From positions 1,899,501 through 1,963,500 of the forward strand of contig NZ_RWIV01000001.1 of NCBI RefSeq assembly GCF_003944835.1: a stretch of 64,000 bases of DNA, given 5' to 3'. This stretch comes from Bacillus sp. HMF5848. Its GTDB lineage: Bacteria > Bacillota > Bacilli > Bacillales > HMF5848. Position 1 is the first letter of the stretch. Every line of letters begins with the position of its first letter. A program made the position numbers and the translations under genes. This document shows, piece after piece, positions 44,873 through 53,548 of this stretch. The notes beneath the pieces are model-generated. The model did no database searches. It was not told where the DNA came from and saw only the letters and a list, made by a program, of their open reading frames with translations.

Positions 44873-45637
44873 ATGTCTCAGCTTACAAACGATGAGCAAA
44901 TATATTGGCATAAATGGATAGAGTCACGCGATCCAGAAGCAGGTGACGTGCTAATTAAATGGTATATGCCTCTTGTTACATATCATGTGCAGCGCATCGC
45001 CGCCAATGTACCGAAATCGATTAGTATCGAAGAATTAAAAAGCCTTGGTATGGCAGGACTGCTAGATGCATTAGAAAAATTTGATGTAACGAGAGAATTG
45101 AAATTTGATACATACGCTTCGTTTCGTATTCGTGGTGCTATTATAGATGGGCTTCGAAAAGAAGATTGGATGAGCCGAACAACTCGAGAAAAGGTTAAGA
45201 GGATTGAAGCGACAACAGAAAAGCTTGAACAGGCGTATATGCGGTCAGTTAGCCCTAGTGAAGTAGCGATGGAGTTAAACATGAAAGAAGATGAAGTAAT
45301 ATCTATCATGAATGAGAGTATTTTTGCAAATGTCTTATCCATGGATGACTTACCAGTTGATGACGATCAGCAAGAAAGGCACAACATCTCACTTAAGGAT
45401 AATAATATGCCTACACCTGAGGAAGAAGTAATAAATGGGGAAAAGCATCATGAACTTGCAGCAGGAATAAAAAAGCTTAATGAAAAAGAGCAAATTGTTT
45501 TAAGTCTTTTTTATAATGAAGAGCTAACATTAACAGAGATTGGACAAGTGTTACAATTATCAACATCAAGAGTTTCTCAAATACATTCAAAAGCTTTATA
45601 TAAATTAAAGGATATATTAAAAAAAGACTATTTGTAG
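44873..45637 (+). CDS. sigD: Flagellar sigma factor SigD
   Basis: Sigma-28-type factor for late flagellar, chemotaxis and autolysin genes. In this 254-residue protein region 2 includes LGMAGLLDALEKFD and YASFRIRGAIIDGLRKEDW, and region 4 is LTLTEIGQVLQLSTSRVSQIHSKAL. Length equals B. subtilis SigD. ATG at 44873 follows AGGAGG (44861-44866); an in-frame start at 44849 would precede that SD. Unlike in B. subtilis, a terminator and a promoter separate it from the che genes. No flgM is nearby. Confidence 0.97.
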   Translation: MSQLTNDEQIYWHKWIESRDPEAGDVLIKWYMPLVTYHVQRIAANVPKSISIEELKSLGMAGLLDALEKFDVTRELKFDTYASFRIRGAIIDGLRKEDWMSRTTREKVKRIEATTEKLEQAYMRSVSPSEVAMELNMKEDEVISIMNESIFANVLSMDDLPVDDDQQERHNISLKDNNMPTPEEEVINGEKHHELAAGIKKLNEKEQIVLSLFYNEELTLTEIGQVLQLSTSRVSQIHSKALYKLKDILKKDYL

Positions 45638-45658
45638 TGTAGGGAGAGGGATCGAGGA

Positions 45659-47029
45659 ATGTCTGACAAGTTCGTAATTAAGGTTACAGCAAATAAGTTA
45701 GAGGCATATCTAGACTTAGCAAAAGACGTTTATGACATTCTAGATATAACAAAAGAAGATGTCATGAGATTTCTACAAGAGAATAATATTGTTGGTATCA
45801 ATGAGAATGTAATAGATGATTTACTTTTAACAAGGGATGTTAAGAAGCTACCTTTGCTAGTAGCAACGGGGCAGCAGCCTGTAAATGGTGAAGATGGTTA
45901 TTTACAAAGTGAAATTGAGAAGAATGATAATAGCTCTAATGAGGTAAACAAAAAAGAGCCTTTAAATTTACGTCATGTTTTAAAAATTCCATCTGTGTCA
46001 AAGGGGCAATTAATTGCACGTGTAGTGCCTCCTACCGAAGGGAAGCATGGTATAGATGTATTCGGAAAAGAGATAAGTGCGAAATATGGTAAAGCTTTTC
46101 GTGTTCGTCAAGGTAAAAATATAGAAATTAAAGATGATTCTATTTACGCCCTTATAGATGGCCAAGTTAATATAGTTAATAAGCAAATCAATGTCTTACC
46201 AATATTCTGTGTAAATGGAGATCTTGATTTGAAGGTCGGTAATATCGACTTCATTGGTAATGTTGAAATCCGAGGTAGTGTTCCTACAGGCTACACCATC
46301 AAAGCTGGAGGAGATGTAAAAATCAATGGTCTTGTTGAAGGAGCAATAATTGAAGCTGAAGGTTCTATTTATATTTTAGGTGGAGTTGCTGGTATGTCTC
46401 GTGGCCTCATTAAAGCTGGAGGGAATCTAAGAACATCATATTTAAATCAGGCCAATGTGAATGTTGCCGGTGATATTGAAGTAACTTCCTCTATTATGCA
46501 TAGTATCTGCTCATCGGGTGGACATATTGTTTGTCAACAAGGGTCAATAATAGGCGGTCAAGTGTCTGCATGTAAAGGTATTGAAGTAAAGGACGTCGGA
46601 AATCACATGCATACAAGAACAGAAATATGTATCGGAGTTAGCCAGGAAATATTAGCTAAGGAATTTCAATCACGTAGACAGCTTACTGAACTATTGCAAT
46701 CTAAAGAGAAACTAACTGTTATCTTACAGAAGTTGACAGAGAAGTATAGAGAAACTGGTAATCTATCTATGAGAGAGATAGAAGTCCTTCAAAAACAAAA
46801 AGTAACTGAAGCTACACTAGCTGAACAGATTAAACAAGTACAAATGGAGCTTGATGACTTGCAAGACTATTTTGGTGACATAACGGAAAATAAAATAACG
46901 ATAAAAAACACTTTATATCCTAATACACACTTGCATTTTGGTAAATATAAGCTTGTGACAAATCGTTCGTATCATCACGTACATGTATTTGTAGACAATA
47001 GTGAGATTGTTGTAAATCCTATACTTTAG
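45659..47029 (+). CDS. FapA (DUF342) family protein
   Basis: A 456-residue protein with an N-terminal region resembling FapA (about residues 1-95), a middle repeated Gly/Val beta-helix-like part (GQLIARVVPPTEGKHGIDVFG, then GSVPTGYTIKAGGDVKINGLVEGAIIEAEGSI), and a C-terminal coiled coil (about 330-410) plus a short beta region. FapA-like proteins are linked to polar localisation of FlhF or flagella in some Gammaproteobacteria. It is not present after sigD in B. subtilis 168, and its function here is unknown. The gene is 21 bases after sigD. Confidence 0.8.
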   Translation: MSDKFVIKVTANKLEAYLDLAKDVYDILDITKEDVMRFLQENNIVGINENVIDDLLLTRDVKKLPLLVATGQQPVNGEDGYLQSEIEKNDNSSNEVNKKEPLNLRHVLKIPSVSKGQLIARVVPPTEGKHGIDVFGKEISAKYGKAFRVRQGKNIEIKDDSIYALIDGQVNIVNKQINVLPIFCVNGDLDLKVGNIDFIGNVEIRGSVPTGYTIKAGGDVKINGLVEGAIIEAEGSIYILGGVAGMSRGLIKAGGNLRTSYLNQANVNVAGDIEVTSSIMHSICSSGGHIVCQQGSIIGGQVSACKGIEVKDVGNHMHTRTEICIGVSQEILAKEFQSRRQLTELLQSKEKLTVILQKLTEKYRETGNLSMREIEVLQKQKVTEATLAEQIKQVQMELDDLQDYFGDITENKITIKNTLYPNTHLHFGKYKLVTNRSYHHVHVFVDNSEIVVNPIL

Positions 47030-47059
47030 AAATTATATACTGAAAAAGGGTGTGATTGT

Positions 47060-47368
47060 GTGAGTCTAAAGCTTGTTGAATTACAGGTTGCAATCCCACG
47101 GAGTCAAGATGCAGGGAAAATGCAGCAACAGCTTGAACAACGCTCTCACGACATGCAACAACTGTTGCAGGCTGGCATGTTAAAAGAAGTTGATAAGAAG
47201 CGAATAGAGGTTTCTAAACAAGAACAAAAGAAAAATGCAGATCTAAGTAAAGAAGATCACTCAAAGTCGAGACAAGAACATCATAAAAAGGACAGGCAGC
47301 ATGAACAAAAATCTGACGAAGCAGCACGTCATCCGTATAAAGGTATTCGGATTGACGTAAGTACTTGA
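47060..47368 (+). CDS. Conserved charged small protein of the sigD region, unknown function
   Basis: 102 residues from a GTG with AAGGG 9 bases upstream. The N-terminus LKLVELQVAIPRSQDAGKMQ resembles a short conserved family I associate with Firmicutes flagellar loci, but I cannot name it. From about residue 20 it is a Gln/Glu/Lys-rich coiled coil, then a Lys/His/Asp-rich stretch that may be disordered, ending YKGIRIDVS. No enzyme motif is visible. It is 30 bases after the FapA-like gene and 10 before swrB. Confidence 0.7.
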   Translation: MSLKLVELQVAIPRSQDAGKMQQQLEQRSHDMQQLLQAGMLKEVDKKRIEVSKQEQKKNADLSKEDHSKSRQEHHKKDRQHEQKSDEAARHPYKGIRIDVST

Positions 47369-47378
47369 GGTATTTAAT

Positions 47379-47930
47379 ATGACGGCATTTTTATTTACAA
47401 TCTTGTTTATTTTAATAGCTCTTGCATTTATATTAATCATTTTGCTGTTTTATCGATTGCAAGCTGTTAAGGACGTTGAAAAAAAGCAAAATCAAATGTT
47501 AACCGATACAGAAACCTTAATATCAACATATTTATTGGAAATGAAAGAAGAAAATGAACTTTTTTTGAATAAACTAAGCAAAACAGTTCATGATAAAACT
47601 GACAAAAGCGTTACGACCAAGTATGAGGAAACAGCAAGCGATTCAAACAACGAACAACTAGCAATTATGACATCATTTGATTACACTGAACACGTTGATG
47701 CTTCTTCCTTTTTACCTGATTATAAACAACAAAATGTATCGAACGCAGTTGTCGAGAAAGTAAAAAAGCCAAAGGATAATATTCATAATTCGGATGAAAT
47801 ATATATGCAGTCTCTTGCTGCCCAAGTTCAATTATTGATAAAACAAGGTAAAACGCACGATGAAATTGCAAAAATACTGAACAAAGGTAAAACAGAGATA
47901 GAATTATTATTAAAATTCCGGCAAAAATAG
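47379..47930 (+). CDS. swrB: Swarming protein SwrB (YlxL)
   Basis: In B. subtilis, SwrB promotes maturation of the flagellar export apparatus and needs its N-terminal TM. This 183-residue protein has one TM (about residues 3-25), a coiled coil, a low-complexity middle and the conserved C-terminal helix pair LLIKQGKTHDEIAKILNKGK then EIELLLKF, typical of SwrB/YlxL. The position between sigD and rpsB matches B. subtilis. SD GAGGT. Confidence 0.85.
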   Translation: MTAFLFTILFILIALAFILIILLFYRLQAVKDVEKKQNQMLTDTETLISTYLLEMKEENELFLNKLSKTVHDKTDKSVTTKYEETASDSNNEQLAIMTSFDYTEHVDASSFLPDYKQQNVSNAVVEKVKKPKDNIHNSDEIYMQSLAAQVQLLIKQGKTHDEIAKILNKGKTEIELLLKFRQK

Positions 47931-47938
47931 ATTCGGTC

Positions 47939-47967
47939 TTGATTGTCGAATGCCATTATGTTATATT
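47939..47967 (+). promoter_or_regulatory. Sigma-A promoter for rpsB
   Basis: TTGATT (47939-47944), 17-base spacer ending TGT (extended -10 type), TATATT (47962-47967). It overlaps the end of the swrB region and gives an rpsB leader of about 115 bases. Confidence 0.75.
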
Positions 47968-48005
47968 ATTTCTTGGTGTTAATTACACACGTTCACTGAT
48001 TTAAG

Positions 48006-48036
48006 CAAGGGTGCTATTTTTTTAGAAATAGTCTTG
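48006..48036 (+). other. Hairpin in rpsB leader
   Basis: CTATTT (48014-48019) pairs with AAATAG (48026-48031), and outer CAAG (48006-48009) with CTTG (48033-48036). A leader control role is possible, since S2 can autoregulate in other bacteria; no known leader family is recognised. Confidence 0.4.
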
Positions 48037-48089
48037 TCTAAAGATGAAGTGAGCGGAGGAAAATTCAAAACCATTAGGAGGATTTTTAC

Positions 48090-48812
48090 ATGTCAGTTAT
48101 TTCAATGAAGCAATTACTTGAAGCTGGTGTTCACTTCGGTCACCAAACACGCCGTTGGAACCCAAAAATGAAGCGTTACATTTTCACAGAGCGTAACGGT
48201 ATCTACATTATTGACCTACAAAAAACGGTTAAGAAAGTAGAAGAAGCGTACAATTTCGTTCGCGATTTAGCTACAAATGGCGGTACTATGCTATTTGTTG
48301 GTACTAAAAAGCAAGCTCAAGATTCTGTTAAGGAAGAAGCTGAGCGTTCTGGAAACTACTTCGTAAATCAACGTTGGTTAGGTGGTACATTAACTAACTT
48401 TGAAACAATTCAAAAACGTATTAGACGTCTAAAAGACATTGAGAGAATGGCTGAAGATGGTACGTTTGAAGTACTTCCTAAGAAAGAAGTAGTACAATTG
48501 AAAAAAGAGCTTGAACGCCTTGAAAAGTTCTTAGGTGGTATTAAAGATATGAAACAACTGCCTGATGCATTGTTCATTATCGACCCACGTAAAGAGCGTA
48601 TCGCTGTAGCTGAAGCACGTAAATTAAATATTCCTATTGTAGGCATTGTTGACACTAACTGTGATCCAGATGAGATTGATTACGTTATCCCAGCAAACGA
48701 TGATGCAATTCGTGCAGTAAAGCTTTTAACTTCTAAAATTGCTGATGCTATCCTTGAAGGTAAGCAAGGCGGTATTGAAGAAGAAGCTACAGAAGAAACT
48801 ACGACTGCTTAA
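48090..48812 (+). CDS. rpsB: 30S ribosomal protein S2
   Basis: S2 joins the 30S subunit late through S1-facing contacts. The 240-residue protein starts [19 protein letters not shown], then [27 protein letters not shown] and a C-terminal acidic tail [10 protein letters not shown]. The SD TAGGAGG is strong. A terminator lies 11 bases after the stop, so tsf read-through is partial or tsf has its own start. Confidence 0.98.
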   Translation: MSVISMKQLLEAGVHFGHQTRRWNPKMKRYIFTERNGIYIIDLQKTVKKVEEAYNFVRDLATNGGTMLFVGTKKQAQDSVKEEAERSGNYFVNQRWLGGTLTNFETIQKRIRRLKDIERMAEDGTFEVLPKKEVVQLKKELERLEKFLGGIKDMKQLPDALFIIDPRKERIAVAEARKLNIPIVGIVDTNCDPDEIDYVIPANDDAIRAVKLLTSKIADAILEGKQGGIEEEATEETTTA

Positions 48813-48822
48813 CACAACTAAT

Positions 48823-48859
48823 AGGTGATAAGAGGATATGCCTTTTATCACCTTTTTTT
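48823..48859 (+). terminator. Terminator between rpsB and tsf
   Basis: Arms AGGTGATAAGAGG (48823-48835) and CCTTTTATCACCT (48841-48853) with one G-U pair, loop ATATG, then TTTTTT. Confidence 0.88.
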
Positions 48860-48871
48860 AAAGAAAAAGGA

Positions 48872-48912
48872 AGAGCATTCGTTCAGTAGCGATAAACAAA
48901 GCGCAATGCTCT
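48872..48912 (+). other. Stem-loop in tsf leader
   Basis: AGAGCATT (48872-48879) pairs perfectly with AATGCTCT (48905-48912) around a 25-base loop, directly after the rpsB terminator and 63 bases before tsf. No T run. Possibly a leader control or 5'-end stabilising element. Confidence 0.35.
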
Positions 48913-48974
48913 CCATATGAATTATTTATTAAATAAAATTACACTTATTACATAATCTTAAGGAGGACTACATA

Positions 48975-49856
48975 ATGGCTGTAACAGCTCAAATGGTTAA
49001 GGAATTACGTGAAAAAACTGGCGCTGGTATGATGGATTGTAAAAAAGCATTAACAGAAACTGGCGGAGATATGGAAAAGGCAATTGACTGGTTACGTGAA
49101 AAAGGTATTGCTAAAGCTGCTAAAAAAGGTGACCGTATCGCAGCTGAAGGATTAGCATATATCGAAGTAAGTGGAAATGAAGCTGTAATCTTGGAAGTAA
49201 ACTCTGAAACAGACTTTGTTGCTAAAAATGAAGGCTTCCAAACATTAACAAAAGAACTAGCTTCTCACTTATTAGCAACTAAACCAGCTACAATTGAAGA
49301 AGCAAACGACAGCAAAATGAGCAATGGTAAAATTGTATCTGAATATGTAAACGAAGCTATTGCAAAAATTGGTGAGAAAATTACACTTCGTCGCTTTGCA
49401 GTTGCTACGAAAAATGATAATGCAGCTTTTGGTGCGTATTTACATATGGGTGGACGCATTGGTGTTCTAACTGTTCTTGATGGAACGACTGATGAAGAAG
49501 TTGCAAAGGACGTTGCAATGCACGTAGCGGCTGTTAATCCGAAGTACGTTTCACGTGATCAAGTTGCTTCAGATGAAATTGAGCGCGAGCGTGAAGTATT
49601 AAAACAACAAGCACTTAATGAAGGCAAGCCAGAAAATATCGTAGAAAAAATGGTAGAAGGACGTGTCAATAAATTCTACGAAGAAATTTGCTTACTAGAG
49701 CAAAATTTTGTTAAGGATCCTGACCAGAAAGTTAAAAAATTCGTGGAAAAGAGCGGTGCAACTGTTGCTTCTTTCGTGCGTTATGAAGTTGGAGAAGGTA
49801 TTGAAAAGCGTCAAGATAATTTCGCTGAAGAAGTAATGAGCCAAGTTAATAAATAA
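48975..49856 (+). CDS. tsf: Elongation factor Ts
   Basis: GDP-GTP exchange factor for EF-Tu. The 293-residue protein has the UBA-like N-terminus [24 protein letters not shown], then [14 protein letters not shown] and the core and dimerisation domains. SD TAAGGAGG. A small leader hairpin and a terminator separate it from rpsB. Confidence 0.98.
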   Translation: MAVTAQMVKELREKTGAGMMDCKKALTETGGDMEKAIDWLREKGIAKAAKKGDRIAAEGLAYIEVSGNEAVILEVNSETDFVAKNEGFQTLTKELASHLLATKPATIEEANDSKMSNGKIVSEYVNEAIAKIGEKITLRRFAVATKNDNAAFGAYLHMGGRIGVLTVLDGTTDEEVAKDVAMHVAAVNPKYVSRDQVASDEIEREREVLKQQALNEGKPENIVEKMVEGRVNKFYEEICLLEQNFVKDPDQKVKKFVEKSGATVASFVRYEVGEGIEKRQDNFAEEVMSQVNK

Positions 49857-49862
49857 TATTGA

Positions 49863-49887
49863 GGGGACACAACGTGTTCCCTTTTTT
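49863..49887 (+). terminator. Terminator after tsf
   Basis: GGGGACAC (49863-49870) with GTGTTCCC (49874-49881), one G-U pair, loop AAC, then TTTTTT. Confidence 0.88.
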
Positions 49888-49915
49888 AAAAAATCGCTCT
49901 GTTAAAACTTCGGTG

Positions 49916-50103
49916 TTGATTTCGCTCCATTGCACTCGCTTTACGCGGGGTGGCCGTAAGCCTCCTCAGGCTCACGCCTTGCGGGGTCTCACGACTGCCA
50001 CTATTTTCCGCATAGGTCCGCACGATGCGGGTCAGAAAGACGTTGCCACAGGGTTTGGCGCTCTTAGTCTTTCGTCTACTATGGTGCATTCCGCTACAAT
50101 TAA
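49916..50103. repeat. GC-rich structured Bacillaceae intergenic repeat
   Basis: A 188-base island clearly richer in G+C than its AT-rich surroundings, with imperfect terminal inversion (TTGATT at one end, AATTAA at the other, followed inward by TGCAC-containing sequence) and internal hairpins: AGCCT/AGGCT, CCGCAT (about 50009) with ATGCGG, GAAAGAC/GTCTTTC. The phrases CGCTCCA, GTAAGCCTCCTC and GCGGGGTCTCAC recall, from memory, a repeat common between genes of Bacillus and relatives. ORFs across it on both strands are not real genes. Confidence 0.6.
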
Positions 50104-50546
50104 AATCATACAAAAAATCAACATTCACCTTTAACAAGGCAAATAAATAATATATTTTTAACCATATTGTTAAATAATTAACCTAACTTATATCACTCAA
50201 CCTAGATGAGTGTCTAACTCAGGCGTCGATAAGTACAATAGTGTGATAGAGTGTTACGAAAAAATCAACTGTTCGAGGTTATAAACTAGTTTATTGACAT
50301 TTTGCTTAGCCCTCAAGTAACTACATATATTTAAAGTGTGAGAAGGAATATACTTGATTTTATGTCTAAACGGGTTGGTTAAGCTTAAATCATTGTCTGT
50401 AAATAGCTAAGTAAAGCTAATTTTTACTTTTCATTAATGTATGACTTTTCTTTGTAATCTTATGAGAAGAGAAGATATGATGATAGTGTTGTTTTTTATC
50501 CTCAAAATACGACGCCACGCACTTTTCTTGGTAGATGGAGGGAACT
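50104..50546 (+). other. tsf-pyrH intergenic remainder
   Basis: 443 AT-rich bases with no coding sense. ATAAACTAGTTTAT (50281-50294) is a perfect 14-bp palindrome overlapping a TTGACA (50294-50299), but no -10 lies at a proper distance. TTAAGCTTAA is another small palindrome (about 50380). I see no certain pyrH promoter. Confidence 0.5.
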
Positions 50547-51269
50547 ATGTTAAATCCTAAATATAATCGTGTAGTATTAAAGTTAAGTGGAGAGGCTTTG
50601 GCTGGTAGTCAAGGATTCGGGTTAGACCCTACCATCATCAAATCAGTGTCAACTCAAATTAAAGAAATCGCTGATTTAGGTGTAGAAGTTGCTGTCGTTG
50701 TTGGCGGCGGAAACATTTGGCGTGGGAAAATTGGTAGCGAAATGGGTATGGACAGAGCAACAGCCGATTACATGGGTATGCTTGCAACTGTTATGAACTC
50801 ATTAGCTCTTCAAGATAGCTTAGAAAACATTGGTGTACAAACTCGTGTGCAGACTTCAATTGAAATGCGACAAGTAGCTGAACCATACATTCGTCGCAAA
50901 GCAATAAGACATTTAGAGAAAAAACGGGTTGTTATTTTTGCTGCAGGTACAGGAAATCCATATTTTTCTACGGATACTACAGCCGCGTTACGGGCAGCAG
51001 AAATTGAAGCTGATGTCATTTTAATGGCAAAAAATAAAGTGGATGGTGTGTATAGCGCAGATCCAACTATTGATGTGGATGCTGTCAAGTATGATACATT
51101 ATCTTATTTAGATGTTATAAAGCAAGGACTTGCTGTCATGGATTCTACCGCTTCATCACTTTGTATGGACAATAATATACCTTTAATTGTATTCTCTATT
51201 ATGGAGGAAGGTAATATTAAAAGAGCAGTGCTTGGAGAAAATATTGGAACTATTGTGAGGGGGAAATAA
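50547..51269 (+). CDS. pyrH: UMP kinase
   Basis: Hexameric kinase making UDP from UMP, regulated by GTP and UTP. The 240-residue protein has [26 protein letters not shown], the Bacillus motif [17 protein letters not shown] and [15 protein letters not shown] at 50547 is chosen as GGAGGG lies 5 bases upstream; an in-frame ATG at 50535 precedes that SD. frr follows after 2 bases, so the two are one unit. Confidence 0.97.
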   Translation: MLNPKYNRVVLKLSGEALAGSQGFGLDPTIIKSVSTQIKEIADLGVEVAVVVGGGNIWRGKIGSEMGMDRATADYMGMLATVMNSLALQDSLENIGVQTRVQTSIEMRQVAEPYIRRKAIRHLEKKRVVIFAAGTGNPYFSTDTTAALRAAEIEADVILMAKNKVDGVYSADPTIDVDAVKYDTLSYLDVIKQGLAVMDSTASSLCMDNNIPLIVFSIMEEGNIKRAVLGENIGTIVRGK

Positions 51270-51271
51270 TA

Positions 51272-51829
51272 ATGGCAAAACAAGTATTAGAACAAGCTAA
51301 GGATAAAATGGACAAAGCAATTGCAGCTTTTTCTCGTGAATTAGCATCAATAAGAGCTGGTCGTGCAAACGCAGCTTTATTAGATCGTGTGAGCGTAGAT
51401 TATTATGGAGCACCAACACCAGTGAACCAATTAGCTCAAATTAGTGTTCCAGAAGCGCGTATGCTTGTAATCACACCGTATGATAAGTCAATATTAAGTG
51501 AAGTTGAAAAAGCTATCATGAAGTCAGATTTAGGCTTGAATCCGACTAACGATGGTTCTTTAATACGGCTTGCTATTCCTGCACTTACAGAAGAGCGTCG
51601 TCGTGACTTAGTGAAAAATGTAAAGAAATATACAGAAGATGCTAAGGTAGCAGTTCGTAATGTTCGTCGCGATGCTAATGATGACTTAAAAAAGCTAGAG
51701 AAGAACGGTGACATTACTGAAGATGAGCTTCGTGGTTATACAGAAGACATCCAAAAGCTAACCGATGATCATATCGCTAAAATTGATCAAGTAGCAAAAG
51801 ATAAAGAAAAAGAAATAATGGAAGTATAA
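51272..51829 (+). CDS. frr: Ribosome recycling factor
   Basis: Splits post-termination ribosomes with EF-G. The 185-residue protein shows the family pattern: helical domain with [27 protein letters not shown] and [21 protein letters not shown], closing helices [32 protein letters not shown] terminator follows within 30 bases. Confidence 0.98.
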   Translation: MAKQVLEQAKDKMDKAIAAFSRELASIRAGRANAALLDRVSVDYYGAPTPVNQLAQISVPEARMLVITPYDKSILSEVEKAIMKSDLGLNPTNDGSLIRLAIPALTEERRRDLVKNVKKYTEDAKVAVRNVRRDANDDLKKLEKNGDITEDELRGYTEDIQKLTDDHIAKIDQVAKDKEKEIMEV

Positions 51830-51856
51830 TATAAATCAAGGTAAAATATATTATAA

Positions 51857-51887
51857 AGACCCTCTAGCGTTAAAAGGGGGTTTTTTT
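51857..51887 (+). terminator. Terminator after frr
   Basis: ACCCTC (51859-51864) with GGGGGT (51876-51881), one G-U pair, 11-base loop, then a run of T residues. Confidence 0.78.
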
Positions 51888-51940
51888 GTTAATACTGATT
51901 ATAACCTCCGCACCTTATGCGGATGATGGAGGACGGCGCT

Positions 51941-52714
51941 ATGCTAAGCAAAGTGAAGCAAATGTTTCAAGGAGATACAACAAATAACGAGCTTACAGTT
52001 CATGATATTAAGCAACAACCAGTTCCTAACCATGTCGCAATTATTATGGATGGAAATGGCCGATGGGCACAAAAACGTGCATTACCGAGAATTGCTGGTC
52101 ATCATGAAGGAATGAAAGTGGTTCGTAAGATTACAAAGCTTGCAAATAGTTTAGGTATAAAAGTACTAACTTTGTATGCATTTTCTACTGAGAACTGGAA
52201 GCGGCCAAAAACAGAAGTGGACTTTTTAATGAAACTACCAGTTGAGTATTTAAATACATATTTGCCTGAGTTAATTGAAGAAAATGTTCAAGTTCGAGTT
52301 ATGGGGAATCTGGATGCACTTCCTGCACATACGATTCAGGCTGTTGAACAAGCTATTATCAAAACAAGTATGAATGATGGCCTAACATTAAATTTCGCAC
52401 TAAATTACGGTAGTCGTGACGAAATTTTAAATGCTGTCAAGCATATTGCTAATGATGTTCGAGAAGGCATACTACAAGATGAGCAAATAAATGAAGAATC
52501 TTTTTCAAGTTATTTAATGACAAAGAATATCCCTGACCCGGACTTATTGATTCGTACTAGCGGTGAAATTAGATTAAGTAACTTTTTACTCTGGCAGTTA
52601 GCCTATGCTGAGTTTTGGTTTACGGATGTATATTGGCCTGATTTCCGAGAGCAGCATTTGCTGCAAGCTATTGATGATTTTCAAAAGAGAGGACGTCGCT
52701 TTGGGGGCGTCTAA
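51941..52714 (+). CDS. uppS: Undecaprenyl diphosphate synthase
   Basis: Cis-prenyltransferase making C55-PP, the lipid carrier for peptidoglycan and teichoic acid synthesis. The 257-residue protein has the catalytic Asp in IIMDGNGRWAQKR, LYAFSTENWKRP, LNFALNYGSR, LIRTSGEIRLSNFLLWQ and ELWFT-type FWFTDVYWPDF. ATG at 51941 with GGAGG (51928-51932) 8 bases upstream; an in-frame ATG at 51917 lacks that spacing. cdsA follows after 15 bases. Confidence 0.98.
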   Translation: MLSKVKQMFQGDTTNNELTVHDIKQQPVPNHVAIIMDGNGRWAQKRALPRIAGHHEGMKVVRKITKLANSLGIKVLTLYAFSTENWKRPKTEVDFLMKLPVEYLNTYLPELIEENVQVRVMGNLDALPAHTIQAVEQAIIKTSMNDGLTLNFALNYGSRDEILNAVKHIANDVREGILQDEQINEESFSSYLMTKNIPDPDLLIRTSGEIRLSNFLLWQLAYAEFWFTDVYWPDFREQHLLQAIDDFQKRGRRFGGV

Positions 52715-52729
52715 AAGGTGTGATTATTA

Positions 52730-53518
52730 ATGAAGCAAAGGGTGCTAACAGGAGTTTTAGCTGCTGCATTCTTTATTCCTATTGTAATTATAGGTAATGG
52801 AGTATTTACAGTACTTGTTTATGTATTAGCATCTATCGCGATGTTTGAATTATTACGAATGAAGAATATTCAAATTTTTTCTGTGCCGGGGGTTATAAGT
52901 GTACTTCTTTTATGGGTGCTGCTACTTCCGGCGGAATACACAATTATCATTACAGGCAATGTTGTGTCCAAAGTTGAAGTTGCTTTACTATCCGTTTTGT
53001 TGTTTTTGACGTATACTGTTGTTACGAAAAATCGTTTTTCCTTTGATGACGTTGCATTTGTAACATTAGCCACATTGTATATCGGAATAGGTTTTTATTA
53101 CTTAATTGTAACAAGAGAAGCTGGGTTACATTATATATTATTTGCGTTAATAATTATATGGGCAACCGATTCAGGCGCTTACTTTTTTGGACGTGCCTTC
53201 GGTAAGCAAAAATTGTGGCCAGAAATAAGCCCGAACAAGACAATTGAAGGTTCGATTGGTGGGGTTATTTCAGCCATCGTCGCTGTTTTCGTGTATCAAC
53301 TGTTTATCCCAATGGACGAAAATATTATAAAGCTATTAATTATGACCATTCTGTTATCAATTTTTGGACAAGTTGGTGACTTAGTAGAGTCTGCTCTTAA
53401 ACGTCATTATGCCGTTAAAGATTCAGGACAAATTCTTCCTGGGCATGGAGGAATTTTAGATAGATTTGATAGCTTGCTTTTTGTCCTTCCTATACTTCAT
53501 TTTTTACAGCTTTTTTAG
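52730..53518 (+). CDS. cdsA: Phosphatidate cytidylyltransferase
   Basis: Makes CDP-diacylglycerol for membrane phospholipids. The 262-residue membrane protein has about eight hydrophobic segments and the CDP-DG synthase signature DLVESALKRHYAVKDSG, then LPGHGGILDRFDSL. The start is the ATG at 52730, with an AAAGGTGTGA SD-like sequence. It sits in the uppS-cdsA-dxr-rseP cell-envelope cluster common to Firmicutes. Confidence 0.97.
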   Translation: MKQRVLTGVLAAAFFIPIVIIGNGVFTVLVYVLASIAMFELLRMKNIQIFSVPGVISVLLLWVLLLPAEYTIIITGNVVSKVEVALLSVLLFLTYTVVTKNRFSFDDVAFVTLATLYIGIGFYYLIVTREAGLHYILFALIIIWATDSGAYFFGRAFGKQKLWPEISPNKTIEGSIGGVISAIVAVFVYQLFIPMDENIIKLLIMTILLSIFGQVGDLVESALKRHYAVKDSGQILPGHGGILDRFDSLLFVLPILHFLQLF

Positions 53519-53548
53519 AGTTCACAATACTAAAGGGGGGAGCTAGCT

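Noticed and set aside
49859-50137. ORFs of 91 aa (+) and 83 aa (-) between tsf and pyrH
   Set aside because: They run through the tsf terminator and the GC-rich structured repeat, and their Arg/Pro/Ser-rich products resemble translated repeat sequence rather than proteins. No SD or family match.
50294-50331. Sigma-A promoter for pyrH at TTGACA 50294
   Set aside because: The only TATATT-like -10 lies 26 bases away, outside the 16-19 range.
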